Of a DNA stretch of 64,000 bases, positions 11,440-22,582 are shown one piece after another. How positions within the stretch are numbered: position 1 is the first letter of the stretch; every line of letters starts with the position of its first letter. This DNA comes from Euptelea pleiosperma (lineage: Eukaryota; Streptophyta; Magnoliopsida; Ranunculales; Eupteleaceae), in assembly GCA_035048495.1 (NCBI GenBank), contig CM068545.1:18001702-18065701 (forward strand), in the 5' to 3' direction. The notes under the pieces were generated by a model that worked only from the letters and a program-made list of their open reading frames with translations, did no database searches and had not been told where the DNA came from. A program made the translations under genes and the position numbers.

Positions 11440-13980
11440 AGTTTTGATTTATTGATAACTAGTGGGTGCCCCTTGCCTTCGGCACTCCTAGACAAAGAAT
11501 GTGTCAAAATCAGGTGAGTGGCAGAGATCCTCCGTTCATTTGGGGGAGGATTAGATCTCGGCCCTTCTTTGTTAATGCTTATAAGAGGAGGTATAAGTAG
11601 GGAGACAACTAATGTGTTTTATTATATAGAATAGTAAATGGCCTATGCCCACGGCACTCTCTGACAAAAGCGTTTGCAAAAATGGGGTGCCTTCGGCACT
11701 CAAACGGTATAACGGACTGGGGCGTTACTGTTTTTTCCATTATAAAGGCTGTTATAATGGATTGTAACGCACAGAGGGAGAAATGGAAAAATAACAAAAA
11801 AATAACGGTGTTGAAATTAAAATTTTGAATAAATTGAGGTCTGAGTGGCTGAAATCTAACTGCCCACATTAGATCGATGGATTTGATCTCAACCACTCTT
11901 TATCTAACCGTCCACATTAGATGGATGGATAAGATAAGAAAATACAACTGAGTTGCTTGATATATGCATGGGTGGCCCGTGCCCGCGGCACTTTTCGACA
12001 AAGTGTTTGTCAAAATCGGGTGGGAGTTAATCTCAGCCATCGATATGAAGCATAGTGGATCTCAACCACTCATTATTGAAGCCATATTAGATAAGAGGGG
12101 TATAAGAAAACCATTAAATTTTCGTTAAATTATATATATATTTTTTTAATTTTTAAATTTTGAATTTCAACACTACTTTTTTCCGTTAAAATCATTAAAA
12201 TCTATTTTTTTCATTTTTGCCCCTGGCCGTTTCAACCCGTTTTAACGGTAACATCCCTCTCGAGGTATAAGTGTGGGGCTCTTGAACCTGACCCTTGGGC
12301 TATATGTAAATCCAACCCATTTCATTCCTTATATGTAGGTAAATAATAGGTGACCCATGCCCACGACACTCATCGACAAAGCATTTGTCAAAATTGGGTG
12401 TGAGTGGCTGAGATCCACCGTCCATTTGGTATGATAAGATTTTGGCCATCCTTTATGAAGCCAGATAAGAAGGGGAGACAACCGTCCTGTTTTGTTATAT
12501 AGATTGCTTGGATGTATTAGATTGACTAACCAAGGGTTTATATAGAATTAGATACAACCAAATATATAAACTAATTTACTATATCTAATCTAAGATATTA
12601 TCATAATCTTCTGAATCTTGACAATTGGTGACAACCAAGAGAATCTGTGATGAGATGCACTAATAATAATATGGTGCATCTCACACACTTTATTAAGTAT
12701 AATGTATTCCCTAATATTCTCCCTCAAACTCATGGAGATCAGAGATCTTTGTGAGTTTGCTCAAATATGTAGTTGTCGTAGAGAGATCACTTGAAAAATG
12801 TCGCCATAGAGTTGAATTTGTGCCAAATATGTCGCTTGCCATTAATCCAAGAAAAGAATTGCAATTGGCCTTCCTTTAGACCAGGAGAAGTCTTTGATTT
12901 TGGTTATACCGGAACCCATCGAATTTTAATACTGATAACGGGGCTTCATTAGGCCAAAAATGGGTGTGGGCATCTAATTGCCTCACAGGCTTGGGCTCTA
13001 TGAGTTCGCAGAGTCCAATCGAGCAATAAAGTGTGTAGGCCGCTTCTGGACCTCACAAGAAGGGTGTGGATCGATTCTTTTTATCTCACATATGTTTTGG
13101 GCATCACTGGTTTGGGCCTCTTTTAGGGCCAAGGAATTGGATGGGCATTTTTGTGCCTCATGGGCTTGAGCTCTACGAGTCCTCAAGCAGAAAGGTGTGG
13201 GCCTCTTTTGGGTATCTCACGAGGCTTTGACTTTAAAAGTCCGCACGATGTTTCTTTTTTTTAGCGATGTGCTCATCTTAATAAGCTTGAGCAAATGGAC
13301 TTGAGCTTATGAGAAAAGCTCAGGAAAACAAATCTTCCTTTTTTTCATTTCTTTTTTTGTGGTTTGGTCTGCTTTGTTTTGCTAAACCAAGAAGGATGTT
13401 TAGCAAAAAGGGATTTTTGAAAAGCAAACAAAGAGAAATAAGGTTTCATTGGTTGATTTTTCAAAAACCCCATAAGGTAGTTGGTGACGACAACGACAAC
13501 TGCAATAGAGGCAACAATAGTGGAGGTCGCGGCAGCGGCAGAGATGGCTGGAGATGGCGCAACGACAGTGAGATGGTAGGGATCATGAGTAGTAGCAACG
13601 ATTGGCTCCTCCCTATTTCACACCTATTTTATTTTATAGGATGATAGTTGTGTATGCAAAGACTGATGGTAGGCAGAGAATACCAAACGGATGGCTGTAG
13701 TACCGCTTATCAGGCTAAAAGACAGAATCGAGGGCTTGTTCAAAGGAACAATGACTCTGATACCAAGAAAGTTTTGATTTATTGATAATTACTTTGATGC
13801 ATTGTGTTGACTAACCAAAGGTTTATATAGAACTGGATACAACCAAAGATATAAATTAATCTAAGATATTATCTTAATCCTCCGAATCTTGACAACTAGT
13901 GACAATATAGAGAATCTGTGATGAGATGCGCCAATAATTATATTGAGATGTACCTTATTATAATGTATTCCCTAATAATT
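11440..13980 (-). mobile_element. Non-autonomous LTR retrotransposon, left LTR split
   Basis: Two direct LTR-like repeats share TTTTGATTTATTGATAA, GACTAACCAA, GGTTTATATAGAA and GAGAATCTGTGATGAGATGC. The right copy is about 13767-13975. The left copy starts near 11440, is interrupted by a Helitron array (11459-12503) and resumes to about 12733. A primer-binding motif complementary to initiator tRNA-Met (CTCTGATACCA, 13754-13764) sits beside the right LTR, and a purine tract (TTTGAGGGAG on the minus strand, near 12724) beside the left, so the element reads on the minus strand. The roughly 1-kb interior shows no gag or pol and has internal repeats of a GGGCTTGAGCTCTACGAG-like phrase. The outer ends and target duplication were not resolved. 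Confidence 0.65.
11459..12503 (-). mobile_element. Helitron array inserted in an LTR
   Basis: Read on the minus strand, it starts TCTATATAACAAAACAG and ends in CTAG, preceded by a short hairpin of the form GTGCC-GGCAC about 11 bases upstream, as in Helitrons. It lies between A (11458) and T (12504). The other LTR of the host element has the same site without it (GATAATTACTTTGATG), an empty site. Inside, the hairpin-bearing 3' end recurs four times (near 11463, 11650, 11968 and 12345 on the plus strand), so this is a head-to-tail array of non-autonomous copies. No Rep/helicase gene is present. Confidence 0.8.
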
Positions 13981-14439
13981 CCATAATTTGAAACAATTCC
14001 GTAATTTTAAAACTTTCAAAAAATCTCATGAATAAAAATCATTCTTGTTTTTAAAAGTTAAATAATATTTTTTATTTATAATATATGTATCATCAATTTT
14101 TGTGTTTATAAGAATATTGTTAGAAAAGATTAAAAGATTCCTACACATTTGGAGACCTTGATAAATGATAAATATGTTTTGAAAAATATTAGTGTTGCTT
14201 ATTACATAGATTTAAGGAAAACGTCATATAGTCTCGGTCCTACGATACTTATATTACTACCCAGTCTATATATATTACATCACGGGTACACACATAGCTG
14301 CAAATATTCTCTTTTCCACTCGAGCTTTCTTGAAATAATACGCGAATTTACTAACTAGGCGCTTGCCTACCAAACTGAAAAAATAAAAATAAATAAATAA
14401 ATAAACACTATATGGTATGGTGGGTGGGGTCCTCTTGGT
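13981..14439. other. AT-rich intergenic, no gene recognised
   Basis: Low-complexity AT-rich sequence between the LTR element and duplicated block b. Nothing coding was recognised. Confidence 0.6.
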
Positions 14440-14832
14440 AAAATTATTAGTTATCAAGCTTGATGGTAGGTAAAGAATATGAAAGTGAGGGATGACACAA
14501 AGGAGATCAAAATGGAGCGAGGAAGAAGACATGCAAGCAATCAATTAGGGCATTTGGACGGATAGTGAAGGTAATGTCACGTACCCCACACACACGCGAC
14601 ACATACACCAGTTGCAAGCTGAGAGAAGACGGGGACGTGTTCTTTTTGTTATTGCTGCATGTGTGTTGGGGAGTAAAAAGACACTAAACCCTATAGCACG
14701 CCTACATCTCACTTTTCCAATTCAAAAAGGGCAGGCGGTGCCTCCATCAAAGCCCTTGTCACTATCCTGCGCTGGGGGCGGTGACACTAACGTGTTACCC
14801 CATCGGGCCCATCACACGATAACTCCTCACTA
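14440..14832. repeat. Segmental duplicate, block b copy 2
   Basis: Direct-orientation partner of 6240-6605. It retains GCGCTGGGGGCGGTGACACT and GATAACTCCTCAC in the same order. Confidence 0.75.
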
Positions 14833-16628
14833 GCATTAATCAAATAAACGTGCTAAACCTAATATTTTAATTGATTATTGTATTGGGTTCAGGTCACCTG
14901 TTGTTGGACCAAAAAGGTGTGGAATAAGTGTCACATGCCACCAAGGAGAAAATTTAGTCTGAGGTGTCATTTTCCTGTGGGCTGTGGCATGTGGGGGCCA
15001 TAAAAACGTGCCATGAGTATAGTGTTTCAGTCGAATGAGTCGTGAATGATTGCCCACCCTTTGATCGACCTACACTCCAATAATCATCGTGATTGGTGAT
15101 CTCTAGCCATTGGATTCGAGTCCTTGGATCTTGAGCCATTAAATTGAGTCGGGCTCAAGGGACTGTCTTTCCACTTGTGTTAACGGGTGGATTCTGAGAA
15201 TGTTGACCTAGAAATTTTTTATGAACATTTATGGGCAACCTCATCCTTAACAAAACTATGAATAGCCAGTATTTTTTGTTCTCCTCTTTTGTAGGATTGA
15301 TTGCATATGTGCAACACCTTATAGGCTTTGCTTGTTATGAGTAAAACTTCCCTGACCGTGGACGGTGAGCAAAACCACTGACCGCCTACAATCTAAGCCA
15401 GGTGACACACTCTTAGAGGACGCTGACCGTATGGATGTTTGGCCAATCCCTAGGTAAATTAAAAATTGGTAACTAATGGGTCAGAAATGGGCCCAAGGCC
15501 CATGGGTATCAACTAGATAAGATAAGAGTTTTTAAAAGGGATTTGACCCACTTATGGGGGCAGATTGAGGATCCCAAATCAATCCCAAATTAAACAAACA
15601 CACTTAGTTCAGTCTAAAAAAATGTACATGGTTGATCTTGAATCCTTAAAAATAGAAAGGGGTGAAAAGATCTTTGAGATGGTATAGAAAGATTCTCATT
15701 GAGCAATTAGGGTGGACACTGTAATTATTTTGGGACGCCCTATAGTGCAGTGCACCCAAACTTACCTTGGTGCTTGATGTTTCTTATAGAAAAAGTTGAA
15801 GATGGAGGTTTAATAGAGTTAGGAAAGAGAGGATCTTAGAGCCTTATTTAAAACTGGGGTTTAATGTGGCACTAAATCAGTTCATGAATAGATGTTAGAT
15901 GAACCTCTAGTGGTGGATGTGGGCTGATCTTGGATTGGTTCTTGACTGGGAACCAATGGGAGATAATGTGGATTGTTTGAAAGAAGCAATCACCTCTATT
16001 CATTCTCTTTCGTTAGAGAAAGAATAAAGGGAAGTGAATGAGGTCACCGCTTAGCGAAATCCTCTTGTTTTCTGTCCTTTGCTTTTATTTTCCTTTTAGA
16101 AAGCCAAGTTTGAAATCATGCAGCAATCTCTATCTCAATCTCTATCTCTATCTCTGTCTCTTTCTCTGATCTCCCTTTGATGAGCATCTCTATGTAGTGG
16201 TCTATATCTATCCATCTATCTATTTATTCGTCTGCATCACTGTGTATGATTAGTCAAACAAAAATCTAACAACTTCAGACTTTGACCAGAGACTGCCTAT
16301 AACTTTTGAAAGAATTTTCTATGGAAAGAATTTTCTAGATGCCCGAGTGTCTACGACATGTAAAACCCTATGAAAGTCATCATCCTGAGGCTGACAGGAC
16401 AGCAACAGAGCTCTAGTTAGGTTTTGGTTCGATAGATGAAGCACTCTAAGTTAGGAAGACCGACCCAAGATTTGAGTCACCAATGTAACAGGGTAAATAT
16501 CGGCCTACTTGAACTTAGAAAAAAAAAATTGAGAAATTAAGGCAAAAAGAAGAAATAATAAATTTGGAAATGTTTAATAGAAAAGTTTGTGAAGTGCTCT
16601 ACCAAATCAAAGTCATTAGATAAAGTAT
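14833..16628. other. Intergenic with scattered repeat scraps
   Basis: Partial F2-type arms occur near 15010-15160 and 15395-15460. The phrase near 15480-15520 (AATGGGCCCAAGGCCCATGGG) resembles part of the solo LTR at 31893-34279. A degenerate CT-rich run lies at 16115-16165. No gene recognised. Confidence 0.5.
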
Positions 16629-16932
16629 TGTTAGCGGATGGTGTGTTCCTACACATGTATTCTGTTGGCCCAATGACCCATTTGAAAAAATAGTTGTTTC
16701 GCCTTTCACTAACAGGGCAATCTTTTGTGCTAAATAGTTGTTTAACATGGTATCAAAGCTGTAAGGTCTGGGAGGTCATGGGTTCAAGTTTCTAGTAGAA
16801 TATATTCCCGCTGAGGGTGCATGTTAGCGGATAATGTGTTCCCGCACATGTGTTGTGTTGACCCGTTGGTATACATAGTTGTTTCGCCTTTCCCCAATAG
16901 GTCGACCTTTTGGGGTAAATGGCTGTTTAACA
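16629..16932 (+). mobile_element. TRIM (miniature LTR retrotransposon), complete
   Basis: Two short LTRs (16629-16747 and 16822-16932) both start TGTTAGCGGAT and end TGTTTAACA. Directly after the first is TGGTATCAAAGC (16748-16759), a primer-binding site for initiator tRNA-Met with one mismatch. A purine-rich GCTGAGGGTGCA precedes the second LTR. Target duplication AGTAT is perfect (16624-16628 and 16933-16937). The interior is about 74 bp and non-coding. The same family forms the array at 31773-34583. Confidence 0.9.
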
Positions 16933-18160
16933 AGTATACCTCAGATTCTATCGGAACTTTTCGACCAATCTGGAAGAATTTTAAACAAGTGATTCTCCTT
17001 GATTTGTTGTTATTAATCCACTTGTTCTCTTTAGAATTTTTTTAGATGGTCCTTGCCTACAATAGCCTTGCTAAAATCTATAGGGTTAGGTGTTGGGCAG
17101 TCGTGGCTTTTTTTATGACTATTCGGAATTCCTAAACCCTTTTTTTTGGTACCCAATTAACCGAAATGCCACAGGAACCAGTCCAAATTGTTTAGGTTCT
17201 GGTTCTTGGTACACCAGTACCCAAACTGAAATTGATTGTTTGATTTTGGGTACATCGATTTCAATCTTGATAATATGACAATTTTAACACTATTTATATA
17301 TTTAACATTATATTTATATATCGATTCTGGTTGGATTATAGTTATCAGTTTCGGTTCCAATATCAAATTACCCAGAACTGGAACTATTATTATTGGTTTG
17401 GTTTGGGTTCGGTTCTGGTTGGATTTTGATGCAGACCATGAAACAAAACTTCATCAGTATTTAAAGAGCAGGCAGTCTGAGTATGACGTCATGTAGTTAG
17501 TACTCAAGCACGGATAATCAGAATTTAAGAGAGCCAGGGTGGTATGTTTTTGTGCTATGGCCTGTCCAAAAGGTGGCTGGATAGAACAGTCCTTACAGAT
17601 GCAAAGGTGGGCAATGTGCAGTGTGATGTGCCAGTTTCATTGAAGATGATTTTTTTTTCCCCTGAATAGTGTTCATTTGAAGATGAAGGAACATGCTCCA
17701 TCAAACAGTTCCTCAAAAAATTTCTTCAATTCCTATCAATAATAAGTAATTTCATTTAAATTTCTACCAATATGCATCATTTTGTAACCACTTTAAAAAG
17801 GGGAAGAATTCAACTCTGAAACAGTGCCCATGCAGCATATGGGAAGACAGAAGCATTACAGAAATTCCTTTCATGAAAGAGTTTTCTTTAGCTTTTGGAG
17901 TTGTAGATATGTGACTACTAATAACTGTTTGCCGCTATTGATGTCGAAATTAAAGCAAAACCACAGTGATATGAAACATGTTAACTTGAATATATTCGTT
18001 TGCTTAATAAAGACCTTAGTATACCCTCAGCAAGCCTAAAGCAATTAAATTAATGCCCTGCCTGAATTCAGTCAAGCAAGTGAAGTTTTTCTCTGAGGTA
18101 AGCTTGTTTAGTGTTGCCAGGCATGTCTGAGTATTCAGCATCATCATCATCATTGTCATC
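16933..18160. other. Intergenic, possible MITE debris
   Basis: 17140-17430 is rich in GGTTCGGTT/AACCGAA-type motifs on both ends and may be an old foldback element, but no target duplication was found. The remainder shows nothing recognisable. Confidence 0.45.
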
Positions 18161-18164
18161 TGTC

Positions 18165-18335
18165 AACATTCCTAACATGTCTGTCAGCAACACGAATCCT
18201 ATTTCAAATTTCAACTCTATCTAGAGCTACGTATTCTGCTAAGTCATTTGTCTTCAGATCTTTTCTTACTACCTCAATGCACATCCCTTTTGGCCTTCCT
18301 CACTACTTGTTAGGGCTTCCAACACTGAAGTCCAG
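18165..18335 (-). pseudogene. RTE-type LINE C-terminal fragment, broken
   Basis: The minus strand translates to a GRPK start followed by EVVRKDLKTNDLAEYVALDR, a stop, then NRIRVAD. This pattern (GRPK, then VRKDL, then a DR-W-R-IRVADP-like tail) is the C-terminal end of reverse transcriptases of RTE-like LINEs in plants. An in-frame TGA replaces the residue after DRVEI. Only this small piece is recognisable; the family call rests on memory of the motif. Confidence 0.5.
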
Positions 18336-19875
18336 CTACATGAGCTTGTGATATTCGAAACTTTACTAAAGAGCTTGTCTGCTTTCAAGGTAGAACCCTT
18401 TTAATGTTAGACACATGAAATGAATGAAGAGTTGCATAGCGGGTGGTAGGTAGTTAAAGAACTCAAAGGAGAGCAACATGTTGGCTGATGGCATATATAA
18501 GACCTATCTACAGGCAGATGAGTATATTGACAGGTACTGTAAATGCTTATGTCCAGGAATGCAAAATGGATTCCACAGAGATCATCCACCTTTGCCAAAA
18601 TAAAGACAATCAAAAGCATCATACTTATTGCAGCAATTAAATTGGTTCCTCTACATGAAGACTTCAAATAGTCTTTATGACGCCACCTTTTGGATCACTT
18701 GGGAAGGGAAGTTCAAGCTTTATATGTTGTCCCAAGAAAACAATCTGTAAGCTATCTATTAATTGAAGCAAGCAACCAGCTCATGATTTGCTAAAAAGAC
18801 ATGTTTATAGCTAGCTTTTTCAGCTTAAACTTTCAGAAAATTAACATTTCTCTTCCAACAAGATTTGGACAAAAACATTCCTACAGAGAATTTGAAGAAT
18901 TTTTTATGACACCACCTTTTGGCCTGATGCGATGGAAAGGTCAATATTTTATTTATTTAATTTTTGATAGATGGTCAATTTTGTTTGCTATCTCAAGAAT
19001 TCAATTTACAAGAAAAAACACATTTTATGATAATTATATATATACTCCTTCACATGTATGCTATTGAATGAGATTGATAAATACATGGGAAACAATGTAA
19101 TGTGGTCCATTGGAAAAGAAGCTGAACAAACAATGGCATGTGAAAAGGAAAGCTCCAATTATCAGAGTAGCATGCTATGGTCTGCGCACTCGTAGAGAGA
19201 CGATTTGGCACAAATATTAATGGAAGCAAAGAACCAATGATCATGTAAAGCAACACGTAGAGTGTCATCCACATCATCTCCATCAAAATTTTCCATGAAA
19301 CATGGGCTCACCTTGGATCAAGACATATCCTGCTGAGAGAAGATAACCAACTAAGAATTGACAATGAGTCTGTCATACTATAATGAGGCCAACATGCATG
19401 GAGACTTGTGTTGGAAATTGAAGGATGATGTAGCAAATTATCCTCCAAGATGGGCAATGAGGAAAGGCGTTCATGTCAATAGTTCTCAGAACTCAAAAGC
19501 TCATTGAAGCTGATTCTGAAAAAGAGGAAAAATTAGGATTCCATTTAGCAAAGTCAAAGATCGGCTAGCATGGAACTGAAGGTCCAGGAAAAGGCAAGGT
19601 CAAAATCTTACTAGTAAGAACCTTCTACTTGCATTATAACAAAAAGGAACAGGTATTGCTCCCACTCCTGCTTTCCCTTCTGTATAAAAAAAATAGCTTT
19701 TTTCCCTTCAAGATAATATTTATTGTTAAAGAAGTCCAAGTTCTTCACAATACCAGAGACCAAACTACAAAGAGAACAATTGGTTATTTTTATTCTGAAG
19801 GCCAATATAAAAAGGTTCAACTCAAAAATTCTGATGAACAGTTTGGTCTCAGTGATGATAACAGCAGAGGTTATA
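18336..19875. other. Intergenic, no gene recognised
   Basis: AT-rich DNA downstream of the ATP synthase subunit d pseudogene. It may include its former 3' flank. Short open frames look unrelated to known proteins. Confidence 0.5.
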
Positions 19876-20171
19876 TCAATAACCACAATAGTAATTCCTG
19901 ATTTCATCATCGAACTTCTTTCAGAATGCTTCTCAAAGTAATCAACTGCAGTCATGGTGCTGATCTTTTTCTTCAATTCTTGAACTCCAGTCATTAACTT
20001 ATCAATCTCTCACTCCTTCAGTGATTTCTGTTCTGCTTCTTTCAGTTCCAACAACAGTGCATTGAACTTGGTTTTTTATTGAGGTGCCACATTGTCTACA
20101 TACTTGGGGATCTCTATGCCCTCATAAGCCTCATTGTACATATCCACCAAGTGAGAGCCAATTCCTTTTCT
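19876..20171 (-). pseudogene. ATPQ: Mitochondrial ATP synthase subunit d, 3' exon remnant
   Basis: The intact gene encodes the peripheral-stalk subunit d of mitochondrial F1Fo ATP synthase. The minus strand shows the conserved C-terminal half in order: RKGIGSHLVDMYNEAYEGIE, PKYVD, FNALLLELKEAEQKSLKE, VQELKKKISTMTA, DYFEKH, and after a frameshift KKFDDEIRN with the usual -GY end and stop (19876-19878). Breaks are a TAA after VAPQ, a TGA after SLKE, and the frameshift after FEKH. The piece begins just after an AG that looks like an intron acceptor; the upstream exons are absent. A LINE inserted 39 bp upstream. With two stops and a frameshift in about 100 codons it cannot make the subunit. Confidence 0.85.
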
Positions 20172-20225
20172 ATATTAATTTTAAAAACACATTTACTTTT
20201 GTTCTACAATAAAATAGAAACTTCC

Positions 20226-21574
20226 GCAGGAGGCTGGAGAATTTCTTCCGCAGGTTCCTATGGTCTGGCGAGGAAGATGGGAAAGGTTACCCTTTGGTGA
20301 ATTGGAAACTGATCTGCTCTCCTAAGGAGTTGGGAGGTCTTGGCATTAGGGATCTCAGACTGATGAACAGAGCTCTTATGGGGAAATGCTTTGGAGATTC
20401 GCGGAGGAGGAGGACAGTCTTTGGAGAAAGGTGATTGTGGCCAGACATGGAAGCGAGCATTTGGACTGGGTCGGCAGGATGGTTGTTTCCTCTTACGGGT
20501 GTGGCGTCTGGAAAGGGATTGTCAAGTTATCCCCATATTTCATTGCAGGTATCAGCTTCGAGGTGGGGGCAGGCAACAGAATCCGTTTTTGGTATGACAT
20601 TTGGTGTGGAGACAAGGCCTTCGCGACGGAATTCCCTGAGCTTTTCTCTATCTCTAATAAGCAGAGAGGTACCATCCAGGAGCTTAGAGAGGGGGAAGGA
20701 AATGATTCCGCTTGGAATTTTGGCTTTAGACGTCACTTGAATGATTGGGAAATCCCGAGTATGGCCATCCTTCTCAGTAGGTTGGAAGGAGTGACCATTG
20801 ACAGTGCTAGAGAGGACACCATCCGATGGACAGGCAGATCAGATGGACGGTTTTCAGTGCGCTCTTTCTACGAGTTATTGGATAGCTCTTCGCACTCATC
20901 TCTAGCCCCTCCCGCCCCTGTATCCAGCCTTCATTTCCCAAAAAAGAGGGTATGGAGATCCAGGGTCCCCTCAAAAGTGGCTTTTTTCGTATGGTGCGCA
21001 TCTCTGGAGAGGATCCTTATTATGGACAACCTCATCAAGAGGAATTGGGTGATGGCGAATTATTGTTTCATATGTAAGGAAGCAGGGGAGACGGTGAACC
21101 ATCTGCTCTTGCATTGTAAGACGGCTTGGGCGATATGGAGCCTCTTCTTCGCCTCTTTTGGGATTAGCTGGGTCCAACCCTGTTCAGTCATTGACACGTT
21201 GAATAGTTGGATGAATCACCCCTCTCCTCCGTGCAGCCGACGCCTATGGAGCCTCTTACCCTTTGCGGTTTGGTGGGGTATTTGGAAGGAGAGGAACAAA
21301 AGAATCTTCGAGGGAAAAGAGGCAACCTTTTTCAATATCATCCTCTCCATCAAGGCGCTCCTCTTCTATTGGTCCAAATTGTTCTTCGAGTGCAGGGGTT
21401 TGTCCTTTGAAGATCTAGTGTTCAGATGGGAAAATATCATGTCTGAGCGTTCCTAGAGTCCTAATCTTTTGTTATTTTCTCTTTTTGCTTTGAGGAGGTC
21501 TCCTCGACCTCTTTTTTCTCCTTTTGTTTGTATCTTTTTTCCTTCAATGAAATTTCACCTTATCAAAAAAAAAA
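20226..21574 (+). mobile_element. 5'-truncated LINE (L1-type) with target duplications
   Basis: The insert is flanked by a perfect 15-bp duplication, AAAATAGAAACTTCC (20211-20225 and 21575-21589). It ends in a poly(A) tail after CACCTTATCA. The 5' end is truncated inside ORF2, as is usual for target-primed reverse transcription. It landed between the ATP synthase d pseudogene exon and the old copia remnant. The sharp target duplication and nearly open frame suggest a fairly young insertion. Confidence 0.95.
20228..21456 (+). pseudogene. LINE ORF2 C-terminal region (zf-RVT)
   Basis: The sequence begins in a frame at 20228 (RRLENFFRRFLWSGEE) that continues to LMNRALMGKC. It then shifts frame near 20386-20392 and runs open for about 356 residues to a stop at 21456. 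The middle carries a plant LINE pattern (IRFWYDIWCGD, then F-ELF-IS) and the C-terminal zinc-binding reverse-transcriptase domain: VPSKVAFFVWCASLERI, then NYCFICKEAGETVNHLLLHC with its Cys/His spacing. The endonuclease and the reverse-transcriptase core are missing through 5' truncation, so it is not functional. Confidence 0.9.
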
Positions 21575-21594
21575 AAAATAGAAACTTCCTAATT

Positions 21595-21741
21595 GCTCCC
21601 CACCCCCTAACCTAATTTTTTGAGAGCCACCGCTTGTCTGCTCATGCTCCCAAAATCCACTACTGTTGAGAGAGAATTTGGGAGAAAGAGATTCTGGCAT
21701 GTGTCATAAGATGACCCTCACGTCCACAGTGGATACACAGT
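21595..21741 (-). pseudogene. Old copia gag zinc-knuckle half, downstream of insertion
   Basis: Read on the minus strand from the copia boundary, it translates to LCIHCGREGHLMTHA, a CX2CX4H zinc knuckle whose last cysteine is replaced by alanine. Stops follow soon after. The upstream half lies at 27349-27505, so a younger copia element split it. The end towards 21595 abuts the LINE target duplication and is not recognisable. Confidence 0.7.
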
Positions 21742-21955
21742 TGAATTCTAAGAATTAGGGTTAGGGTTAGGTTTGTAGAAGAGGGAATAGAGTAGAGAAG
21801 AGAGAGAGAGAAAAGGGATGTCTATTGTGAGCTTAGGTCACAATGACTCCATAAATCTTATTTATGTGAGTCCCAAATACAAAAGACAAATATACCCCTC
21901 AAGGGGGTATTTACAGAACTACTCCCGATACATATAAAATACGTATATGATAACA
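21742..21955 (-). repeat. Copia 1 3' LTR
   Basis: On the minus strand it begins TGTTATCATATACG and ends TTAGAATTCA. It carries a GGGTTAGGGTTAG-like stretch that resembles telomere repeat but is simply part of the LTR. Confidence 0.95.
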
Positions 21956-21968
21956 CTCCCCCTCAAGT
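21956..21968 (-). other. Copia 1 polypurine tract
   Basis: CTTGAGGGGGAG on the minus strand lies immediately before the 3' LTR, where plus-strand DNA synthesis is primed. Confidence 0.85.
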
Positions 21969-22564
21969 TGGTGCATAGATATCTCTCATGCCCAACTTGC
22001 ACAAGCACTTATGGAGTTGCCAACTGGGAACTCCCTTCGTGAAAACATCTGCAACCTGTTCATCAGTCTTCACAAATGGGGTGCACACTGCCCTAGAGAT
22101 AATCTTCTCTCTAATGAAGTGTCGGTCCACCTCAATGTGTTTGGCACGATCATGCTGAACGGGATTGTGAGCAATGCTGATGGCGGCCTTGTTGTCACAA
22201 TATAAGCTCATAGACCCTAAAACTGGGAAACCAAGTTCAGCAACCAACACTTTCAACCAAAGCATCTCACACAAGCCATGAGCCATTGCTCTGAATTCGG
22301 CCTCTGCACTAGATCTAGCGACAACGGGTTGCTTCTCCAAGTGACCAGATTGCCCCCAACAAAGGTGCAATATCCAGAAGTGGATCTCCGATCATCTTTG
22401 GCCCCTGCCCAGTCTGCATCGGTATAAGCCTCTATACATATATGGCCATTCTTCTCAAACAGAAGACCTCTACCAGGGGCTGACTTGAGATACTTTAAGA
22501 TCCGATATGCTGCCTCTAAATGAACACCTTTGGGTGAGTGCATATACTGACTGATCACACTCAC
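21963..22564 (-). pseudogene. Copia 1 RNase H region, frameshifted
   Basis: The segment from 22564 continues the reverse-transcriptase tail (VISQYMHSPKGVH, then TDADWAG and DRRSTSGYC of RNase H). It shifts frame near 22335 into VARSSAEAEFRAMA, LYCDNKAAI and KHIEVDRHFIREKI, ending DEQVADVFTKG and a stop at 21963. The conserved acidic residues of the RNase H core (in TDADWAG, SSAEAE and DNKA) are present. A small deletion near the frameshift removed the usual lysines before the QPVV motif. Confidence 0.9.
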
Positions 22565-22582
22565 TGCATAAGCAATGTCGGG

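Noticed and set aside
12978..13186. Open frames on both strands near 13 kb
   Set aside because: They lie in the internally repetitive, non-coding interior of the LTR element and do not resemble proteins.
21750..21772. Telomere-like TTAGGG repeats
   Set aside because: Present identically in both LTRs of copia 1, so they are LTR sequence, not a telomere insertion.
22011..22205. Plus-strand frames within copia 1
   Set aside because: Antisense shadows of the minus-strand RNase H region.
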